Positions 5,690 through 9,996 of a DNA stretch of 9,996 nucleotides are shown here, piece by piece. Position 1 is the stretch's first letter; every line of letters begins with the position of its first letter. This DNA comes from Candidatus Kaiserbacteria bacterium. Its GTDB lineage: Bacteria; Patescibacteriota; Minisyncoccia; Phycocordibacterales; UBA2100. The notes under the pieces were generated by a model. The model made no database searches, was not told where the DNA came from, and saw only the letters and a list, made by a program, of their open reading frames with translations. The stretch covers positions 1-9,996 of the forward strand of contig JALWJR010000077.1 in NCBI GenBank assembly GCA_026996985.1. The letters are read 5' to 3'. Both the position numbers and the translations under genes were made by a program.

Positions 5690-7084
5690 ATGAAAAACGT
5701 TGGAAAAATAGCACAGGTTATCGGTACGGTTGTTGATGTGAAGTTTGATACCGACTCCGTACCCGAGATACTAAACGCGCTGAAAGTTAAACTTGAAAAC
5801 GGTAAAGAAATAACTTTGGAAGTTGCGCAACACATAGGCCTTGATACTGTTCGCTGTATAGCTATGGCAGACACTCAAGAGCTGAAACGCGGTGTTGAAG
5901 TTGTTGATACCGGAGCCCCGATTTCCGTTCCGGTTGGTAAAAACTCTTTGGGAAGAATGTTTAACGTTCTTGGTGATGCGATAGACGGTAAACAAAACGT
6001 GGATAAAAAAGAGCGACATTTGCCGATCCATAGAAAACCGCCCGCTTTTAAAGAGCAATCAACAAAGGCTGAAATTTTTGAAACGGGAATTAAGGCGATA
6101 GATTTGATGACCCCGTTTATAAAAGGGGGCAAGGTTGGTCTTTTCGGTGGAGCCGGCGTGGGAAAGACGGTGCTTATTCAAGAACTTATTCGCAACGTGG
6201 CGACCGAGCATGGAGGATATTCGGTTTTTGCCGGAGTCGGTGAGCGTGTACGTGAAGGTAACGACCTTTACTACGAAATGAAAGAATCCGGAGTGCTTGA
6301 TAAAACCGCTTTGGTTTTCGGGCAGATGAACGAGGTTCCGGGAGCTCGCGCTCGTGTTGCCCTTGCCGGACTTACAATGGCGGAAGCTTTTCGTGACGAA
6401 GAAGGCGGAAAAGACGTGCTGTTTTTCATGGACAACGTATTTCGTTTCGTACAGGCAGGTTCTGAGGTGTCTTCTCTTTTGGGTCGTGTTCCGTCCGCTG
6501 TTGGTTATCAGCCGACTCTTGCCGAGGAGATGGGAGCGCTTCAAGAACGTATCACTTCAACAAAGCACGGATCAATAACCTCTGTGCAGGCTGTTTATGT
6601 GCCGGCTGACGACCTTACCGACCCGGCTCCGGCCACAACATTTGCCCACTTGGACTCAACAGTGGTGCTCTCTCGCGCATTGGCGCAAAAGGCCATTTAT
6701 CCGGCAATTGATCCGCTTGAGTCCGGTTCAACAGCTCTTGACCCGGAGATCGTCGGAGACGAGCATTATGAAGTTGCAAACGAAGTGAGAAGAGTTCTGC
6801 AAAGAAACAAAGATTTGCAAGACATTATAGCTATTTTGGGAATTGAAGAGCTTTCAGAGGAAGATAAACAGCTTGTATATCGCGCAAGAAAAATAGAGCG
6901 TTTCTTGTCTCAACCTTTCTTTGTGGCGGAAGTTTTCACCGGAGCACCCGGAAAATATGTTTCAATTGAAGATACGGTAAAAGGGTTTAAAGAAATATTG
7001 GAGGGTAAGTATGATGATTTGCCGGAGGACGCTTTCTACATGAAAGGCGGAATAGATGAGGTAATATCATCAGCTCAAAAATAA
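5690..7084 (+). CDS. atpD: F1Fo ATP synthase subunit beta (catalytic)
   Basis: Catalytic subunit of F1. From the ATG at 5690 it has 464 residues, normal for the family; a TTG at 5681 would add three residues. P-loop GGAGVGKT is at 153-160, the catalytic Glu is E185 in GERVREG (184-190), Walker B VLFFMDN at 243-249, and SSLLGRVPSAVGYQPTLAEEMG follows. The usual DELSEED element reads IEELSEEDK. Substitutions at otherwise stable places are Val187 where Thr is usual (GERTREG) and Val216 in MNEVPG where Pro is usual. Key catalytic residues are kept, so activity is expected. There is no Shine-Dalgarno sequence. It is separated from atpG by the second toxin-like gene and joined closely to atpC. Confidence 0.97.
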   Translation: MKNVGKIAQVIGTVVDVKFDTDSVPEILNALKVKLENGKEITLEVAQHIGLDTVRCIAMADTQELKRGVEVVDTGAPISVPVGKNSLGRMFNVLGDAIDGKQNVDKKERHLPIHRKPPAFKEQSTKAEIFETGIKAIDLMTPFIKGGKVGLFGGAGVGKTVLIQELIRNVATEHGGYSVFAGVGERVREGNDLYYEMKESGVLDKTALVFGQMNEVPGARARVALAGLTMAEAFRDEEGGKDVLFFMDNVFRFVQAGSEVSSLLGRVPSAVGYQPTLAEEMGALQERITSTKHGSITSVQAVYVPADDLTDPAPATTFAHLDSTVVLSRALAQKAIYPAIDPLESGSTALDPEIVGDEHYEVANEVRRVLQRNKDLQDIIAILGIEELSEEDKQLVYRARKIERFLSQPFFVAEVFTGAPGKYVSIEDTVKGFKEILEGKYDDLPEDAFYMKGGIDEVISSAQK

Positions 7085-7093
7085 TAAAGTTTT

Positions 7094-7363
7094 ATGAAAG
7101 ACACTCTTCACATAACGGTTGCCTCTGTCGCCGAGGTACTCTATGACGGAGAAGGTAAATCCGTTCTTGTACCGTCTACTGAAGGGCAAATGCAAGTTTT
7201 AAAAGGGCATGCACCGACAATTGCGGTTTTAAGAAGCGGAGAAGTTAAAGTTGTTGATAAAGACGGTAAAGAACACGTGTTTAAAATTCCGGGAGGACTT
7301 TTTGAAACTTCACACAATACAGCCACAGTTCTTATAAAAGAGGCAAATGAGCAAACCTCTTAA
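7094..7363 (+). CDS. atpC: F1Fo ATP synthase subunit epsilon, lacking the C-terminal domain
   Basis: Rotor subunit at the foot of gamma. The 89-residue protein covers the N-terminal beta-sandwich: LHITVASVAEVLYDGEG, then VPSTEGQMQVLKGHAPTIAVL (with a typical EGQM-x-VL-x-GHAP run) and the GGLFE-type strand near residues 67-71. Usual epsilon subunits have about 130-140 residues; the missing part is the C-terminal two-helix domain that can extend and inhibit ATP hydrolysis. The gene ends cleanly and overlaps the next gene by 17 bases, so no frameshift remnant is apparent. It starts nine bases after the atpD stop, without a Shine-Dalgarno sequence. Confidence 0.9.
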   Translation: MKDTLHITVASVAEVLYDGEGKSVLVPSTEGQMQVLKGHAPTIAVLRSGEVKVVDKDGKEHVFKIPGGLFETSHNTATVLIKEANEQTS

Positions 7364-7625
7364 AGCCCCTTTTAGAACTTTAACGGTTTTTTGCGCTTGC
7401 GGAGAAAAATTGCTCCGTTATCGCAAAAAAAGCAAAGGCAGACTTGTAAAAATTCACAAATTGCGTATTACGAAAGACTACACCGGCATATTCTCAAGAG
7501 AATTACCGGAAGGGGAGGAGGTTACCTGTCTCAGTTGTGGGAAAAGAGTTGCCACCGTGCGCAAGATAAACGGCAAGTGGGTTTTTAAGCTTAATCAGGG
7601 ACAAATTGGGATGATAAGAAAGTAA
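7347..7625 (+). CDS. Small zinc-ribbon-like protein of unknown function
   Basis: A basic 92-residue protein with four cysteines arranged as CAC (C16, C18) and CLSC (C61, C64), followed by GKRVATVRKINGKW and a C-terminal NQGQIGMIRK. The CxC...CxxC layout suggests one structural zinc site joining two short ribbons. The many Lys/Arg residues (such as RYRKKSKGR at 24-32) suggest nucleic acid or ribosome contact, which is inference. It overlaps the end of atpC by 17 bases in another frame and has a weak GAGG four bases before its ATG, so it is probably translated with atpC. I do not recognise a named family. The shorter overlapping frame at 7391-7588 has no matching features and is ignored. Confidence 0.8.
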   Translation: MSKPLKAPFRTLTVFCACGEKLLRYRKKSKGRLVKIHKLRITKDYTGIFSRELPEGEEVTCLSCGKRVATVRKINGKWVFKLNQGQIGMIRK

Positions 7626-7636
7626 GAGTAAATATG

Positions 7637-7642
7637 TATAAT
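7637..7642 (+). promoter_or_regulatory. -10 box of the methyltransferase gene
   Basis: A consensus TATAAT ends 10 bases before the ATG at 7653, and no Shine-Dalgarno sequence lies between. This spacing fits a leaderless transcript, as proposed for atpB. No -35 box at the right distance is visible. Confidence 0.45.
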
Positions 7643-7652
7643 ATATCTGTAA

Positions 7653-8441
7653 ATGCAAAACATATTTGACCAAAAATATATTGAACTTTATGCGCGTGAT
7701 ATTACAACGGCAAAGCGCACGGAGGCCGAAGTTGCTTTTTTAAAAGCTGTTATACCACCGAAAACCAGAGTTCTTGATGTTGGCTGTGGCTACGGAAGAC
7801 ATGCCATAGCGCTTGCAAAGAGTGGCTTTGAGGTGGTAGGCATAGATTCATCGGAGTATATGATATCTGAGGCGCGCAAAAAAGCCTCTGAGGCGGGGTG
7901 TAGCCCAACTTTTATTTTGCAAGACGCTCTAACCATGAGTTTTAACAACGAATTTGATGCAGTAATCAGTATGTTTTCTTCTTTCGGTTATTTTGAAGAT
8001 CAAAGAGACAATGTAAAAGTTTTGCAAAACATATATTCAGCCATCTCTTTTGGCGGAGTGTTTGTTTTGGATGTTGCAAACAAAAATACTCTTTTAGAGC
8101 CTCTCCTGCGCAATGGAGAAAACAAAAACGGTATACATTCACTTTCTTTAAACGAAAAATTGGCAGGTTACAGTATACACACAACTCAAACATTTAACGA
8201 GCAAACCGGTCGCTGGAGTATAAAACGAGAATGGACGGACAAAAACGGCAAAAGCCACAACTACTCTTTATCAACTTATTTATACGAGCAAGATGAACTT
8301 GTCGGTATGTGCGAGCAAGTCGGCTTTAAACTTAAAAATATTTGTGGAAACTACAAACCCAATGCTTATTTGTCGGAACAATCCCCAAGACTTATTTTGA
8401 TTTGTTCTAAGGACAAGGTGAACAAGAAAAATATTCTGTAA
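7653..8441 (+). CDS. Class I SAM-dependent methyltransferase
   Basis: A 262-residue soluble protein with a Rossmann-type SAM-binding core. Motif I is VLDVGCGYGRHAIALA (40-55). The acidic residue that binds the SAM ribose is D65 in VVGIDSS (61-67), followed by the helix MISEARKKA. LQDALTMSF (89-97) is motif II-like and FDAVISMFSSFGYF (101-114) forms strand 4. The C-terminal half (about 150-262), with long strands and RLILICSK at the end, is probably the substrate-binding part. This matches the general Methyltransf_25/UbiE-like group. The substrate cannot be told from the sequence. It seems to have its own -10 box and is probably outside the atp transcript. Confidence 0.88.
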   Translation: MQNIFDQKYIELYARDITTAKRTEAEVAFLKAVIPPKTRVLDVGCGYGRHAIALAKSGFEVVGIDSSEYMISEARKKASEAGCSPTFILQDALTMSFNNEFDAVISMFSSFGYFEDQRDNVKVLQNIYSAISFGGVFVLDVANKNTLLEPLLRNGENKNGIHSLSLNEKLAGYSIHTTQTFNEQTGRWSIKREWTDKNGKSHNYSLSTYLYEQDELVGMCEQVGFKLKNICGNYKPNAYLSEQSPRLILICSKDKVNKKNIL

Positions 8442-8471
8442 GCGATAGGAAATAAGGTGTAGTGTGATGTG

Positions 8472-8500
8472 TTGTTTTAAGGGAGAATGTGTGTTACAAA
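8472..8500 (+). promoter_or_regulatory. Possible promoter before the small membrane protein gene
   Basis: TTGTTT (8472-8477) is 17 bases before TACAAA (8495-8500), giving partial matches to -35 and -10. It would leave a leader of roughly 35 bases containing the strong ribosome binding site at 8531-8540. Weak by sequence alone. Confidence 0.3.
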
Positions 8501-8542
8501 TCTTTTAGAATGGAACCTGTCGGACCCGAGAGGAGGTGAGAT

Positions 8543-8773
8543 ATGCAGACGCAACTGCCGAAAATGCCAAAGTTTTTCTTTCGGTGGCTACTGTTTCTGT
8601 TGTCATTTCTTTTTGTGGTAGCCGTATTTTGCTTCATGGCCGCTCCCGACTTGCGCGACGGAGACTTGCTTACTCTTGTGATGGCGTTTATGGTATTGTT
8701 GGTCGGGATTCAAGTAATCTCGAGCGCAATTGCCGGGATGTGGCGCCACCGGCCTCCGTGGAACGGTAAGTGA
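8543..8773 (+). CDS. Small two-helix membrane protein, unknown function
   Basis: A 76-residue protein with two predicted membrane helices: about 11-33 (FFFRWLLFLLSFLFVVAVF) and 42-67 (LLTLVMAFMVLLVGIQVIS). The loop is short and acidic (PDLRDGD) and the tail is basic (MWRHRPPWNGK). The start is set by an excellent ribosome binding site, AGGAGGTGAG at 8531-8540, unlike any ATP synthase gene here. The overlapping GTG frame from 8536 has no such features. A palindrome follows at 8784. The size resembles holin-like or toxin-like small membrane proteins, but no family signature is visible and no function can be assigned. Confidence 0.7.
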   Translation: MQTQLPKMPKFFFRWLLFLLSFLFVVAVFCFMAAPDLRDGDLLTLVMAFMVLLVGIQVISSAIAGMWRHRPPWNGK

Positions 8774-8783
8774 TTTTCTTTTT

Positions 8784-8805
8784 TGCCGGCGCGTATGCGC
8801 CGGCA
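8784..8805 (+). terminator. GC-rich hairpin after the small membrane protein gene
   Basis: TGCCGGCGC (8784-8792) pairs perfectly with GCGCCGGCA (8797-8805) around GTAT. The following ATTACTATT is only partly T-rich, and the clear T run lies before the stem. It is a likely but imperfect terminator for the gene at 8543, placed just before a strong promoter. Confidence 0.5.
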
Positions 8806-8811
8806 TTACTA

Positions 8812-8840
8812 TTGACATACATTATTTTTTAATGCATTAT
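8812..8840 (+). promoter_or_regulatory. Promoter of the 115-residue protein gene
   Basis: A perfect TTGACA (8812-8817) lies exactly 17 bases before CATTAT (8835-8840), which matches four of six -10 bases. The start codon at 8874 is 33 bases downstream and is preceded by AGGAGG at 8862-8867. This is the best-formed promoter in the window and indicates independent, probably strong expression of the gene. Confidence 0.6.
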
Positions 8841-8873
8841 TTCTCCAGCTTGTTTCTCTGCAGGAGGAAGAAG

Positions 8874-9221
8874 ATGAAAGTCTTTCATATCACAAAAACG
8901 GAAGAGGCGTTCAAAAGCATCATGTACGAGCGCCTGCTTCGCCCTGGAAGAAATGTTGCAACCGGCGAGGCTCTGGTGCATGTGATGCTTGAGCCTCCCG
9001 TCCCCGGCAACTGGGCGCTTGATGTGATCGGAGATGACACCAACCAAGCCTGGGTACTTGAGCTTGAGATTCCCGATGAGACGCCACTTTTGGACGACCC
9101 GTCCGGTGAAGGCGAGGACTATGGCGGAAAGTGGTATGTGGCACCCGGCCCGATTCCCATTCTTGCTGTGCGCTCGGTACGGTATGTACCGAATGTGCAA
9201 GCGTGGGAGATGAGTAAATGA
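8874..9221 (+). CDS. Uncharacterised 115-residue protein (tandem pair, member 1)
   Basis: The start at 8874 is set by AGGAGG at 8862-8867; the same frame is open upstream to 8730, but that extension overlaps a hairpin and promoter and is not plausible. The protein begins MKVFHITKTEEAF and continues with an RLLRPG turn. It has an AWVLELEIPD strand (58-67), an acidic loop, and KWYVAPGPIP (86-95) followed by VRSVRYVP. The order, an H-x-T at the N-terminus, helix and L-x-P-G, strand with E-x-I-P, then a late strand before IP, recalls small ADP-ribosyltransferase-fold proteins such as the KptA and DarT groups. That is a weak structural guess. The next gene looks related. Coding sequence is visibly more GC-rich than the atp genes. 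Confidence 0.7.
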   Translation: MKVFHITKTEEAFKSIMYERLLRPGRNVATGEALVHVMLEPPVPGNWALDVIGDDTNQAWVLELEIPDETPLLDDPSGEGEDYGGKWYVAPGPIPILAVRSVRYVPNVQAWEMSK

Positions 9222-9225
9222 TTAA

Positions 9226-9250
9226 AACGGCTACGTTTAACGTAGCCGTT
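9226..9250 (+). terminator. Hairpin terminator after member 1
   Basis: AACGGCTACG (9226-9235) pairs perfectly over 10 bp with CGTAGCCGTT (9241-9250) around TTTAA, with a moderately T-rich tail (CTTGCTTATT). The core at 9228-9248 matches the core of the terminator at 9669-9689 in 17 of 21 bases. Confidence 0.7.
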
Positions 9251-9321
9251 CTTGCTTATTAAGTATTTTATATTATCTTGTAAAAAGAAAATAAGTATCT
9301 TCACAACAGGAGGATGAGGCA

Positions 9322-9660
9322 ATGAAAGGGAAATTTGAAAAATTGTACATGATCGTATCACAGGAAGATGCACGACGTATTTGTGATGCGATGATATTAC
9401 AGGCAGGTGACATGTTTATTCCCGCTATTGTTCTAAACCAAGTGCTTGAGAGAAATAAACAAACTTTTGAAGAATGGCTGTACCAAAACATTAAAGAACA
9501 ATCTTCACGTTGTATTGCTGTGGAAGCAGTATTCCCGAGCGGGCTTACTCATGAAACTGTAGAAAAAGATGGAACACTGGGGGTATGGTGGCGTGTTCTT
9601 TCGGATATTCCGCTTATGTCGTGCACCGAAGTATTGCCCATAAAAAAGCATTTGAACTAA
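9322..9660 (+). CDS. Uncharacterised 112-residue protein (tandem pair, member 2)
   Basis: The start is fixed by AGGAGG at 9308-9313, eight bases before the ATG. The N-terminus KLYMIVSQEDARR aligns with KVFHITKTEEAFK of the preceding gene, followed by an L-x-x-G turn in both. From W46 to P66 of this protein the spacing to the next Pro is identical to that in the neighbour without gaps, including matched W, I, E and P. VWWRVLSDIP then matches KWYVAPGPIP. I infer an ancient tandem duplication. This copy has Met where the neighbour has His, so if the His is catalytic this copy is not an equivalent enzyme. No named family is recognised. It is followed by a strong terminator and appears to be a single-gene unit; no convincing promoter with both boxes was found. 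Confidence 0.68.
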   Translation: MKGKFEKLYMIVSQEDARRICDAMILQAGDMFIPAIVLNQVLERNKQTFEEWLYQNIKEQSSRCIAVEAVFPSGLTHETVEKDGTLGVWWRVLSDIPLMSCTEVLPIKKHLN

Positions 9661-9667
9661 AAACTTT

Positions 9668-9703
9668 GCGGCCACGTTAAATGTGGCCGCGCTTTTCTTT
9701 TTT
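9668..9703 (+). terminator. Intrinsic terminator after member 2
   Basis: GCGGCCAC (9668-9675) pairs perfectly with GTGGCCGC (9683-9690) around GTTAAAT, followed by a T-rich tail at 9693-9703. This is the most complete intrinsic terminator in the window and ends the unit before the RNHCP gene. Confidence 0.8.
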
Positions 9704-9726
9704 CAAAAAATAACTAACATATTTAC

Positions 9727-9996
9727 ATGGCTTTTATAAAAAAAGTGGAAGATTTTGTTTGTGAGAATTGTGGAGAGAAAGTGGCTGGAGACGGGTTTAC
9801 CAACCACTGCCCGAGGTGTTTGTGGAGCAAGCATGTTGATGTGGATCCGGGCGACCGGGCAAGCACCTGCGGAGGGCTTATGGAGCCTGTTAATTTAGAG
9901 AAAAAGGGCGAGAGATTTATAATCACACACAGATGCACTCGCTGTTTTCATGAAAACAAAAACAGAGTACATAAAAAAGATAATCCGGAAGCTCTT
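9727..9996 (+). CDS. RNHCP domain-containing protein, 3' end outside the window
   Basis: The first 90 codons are open from the ATG at 9727 and run off the window edge without a stop. The sequence has the full run of RNHCP-family marks: CENCGEKV (12-19), TNHCPRCLWSKHVD (25-38, with Thr in place of the Arg that gives the family its name), PGDRASTCGGLMEPV (41-55), then HRCTRCFHENKNR (68-80). The three CxxC pairs and the extra Cys and His suggest zinc binding. The family's biochemical function is not established. The gene has no Shine-Dalgarno sequence and lies behind a strong terminator, so it should have its own promoter, which I could not assign. Confidence 0.92.
   Translation, partial: MAFIKKVEDFVCENCGEKVAGDGFTNHCPRCLWSKHVDVDPGDRASTCGGLMEPVNLEKKGERFIITHRCTRCFHENKNRVHKKDNPEAL

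Noticed and set aside
8730..8873. N-terminal extension of the 115-residue protein frame
   Set aside because: It covers the end of another gene, a hairpin and a good promoter; the strong AGGAGG site selects 8874.
9175..9191. Hairpin CGGTAC/GTACCG
   Set aside because: It lies inside a coding region with no T tract and a short stem; likely incidental.
8829..9200. Long minus-strand frames opposite the 115-residue gene
   Set aside because: Shadow frames of a GC-richer gene; no promoter, ribosome site or motif on that strand.
1..9996. CRISPR arrays, tRNA or rRNA genes, transposases
   Set aside because: No regularly spaced repeats, cloverleaf or rRNA-like sequence and no transposase motifs were seen.

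Overview
The window is a bacterial chromosome segment built around a complete F1Fo ATP synthase operon on the + strand (about 159-7363). It is AT-rich and densely packed, with many 0-20 bp gaps and no gene-free stretch longer than about 160 bases. Most genes lack a Shine-Dalgarno sequence, and several starts lie about a dozen bases after a -10 box. The delta and epsilon subunits are both shortened, and an RNHCP-family protein lies at the right edge. Together these suggest a reduced-genome bacterium of the Candidate Phyla Radiation (Patescibacteria, probably Parcubacteria-like). The phylum call is an inference from style and protein resemblance; no marker gene for taxonomy was compared.

Layout: 1-158 holds a terminator-like hairpin and the putative operon promoter. 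Then come atpB (a), atpE (c), atpF (b), atpH (delta), atpA (alpha), a MazF/PemK-like gene with a GC-rich palindrome, atpG (gamma), a second MazF/PemK-like gene with a GC-rich palindrome, atpD (beta) and atpC (epsilon). A small CxC...CxxC zinc-ribbon-like gene overlaps the end of atpC, and a class I SAM methyltransferase with its own -10 box follows.

From about 8440 to 9703 the style changes. Three small genes of unknown function (a two-helix membrane protein and two soluble proteins of 115 and 112 aa) each have a strong AGGAGG ribosome binding site and a following hairpin. The two soluble proteins look like diverged tandem copies, and their hairpins share 17 of 21 bases with one compensated base pair. 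The first part of this island is visibly more GC-rich than the ATP synthase genes. The window ends inside an RNHCP-domain gene.

How the genes work together: the eight atp genes encode all core subunits of a bacterial ATP synthase, predicted from the c subunit to be proton-coupled. The alpha and beta catalytic motifs are largely intact, with a few unusual substitutions. The most unusual feature is the pair of related toxin-like genes on either side of atpG. Each is followed by a strong GC palindrome, a second small hairpin and a similar AT-rich segment, so the unit looks like a repeated gene-plus-RNA-element module placed twice in an essential operon.
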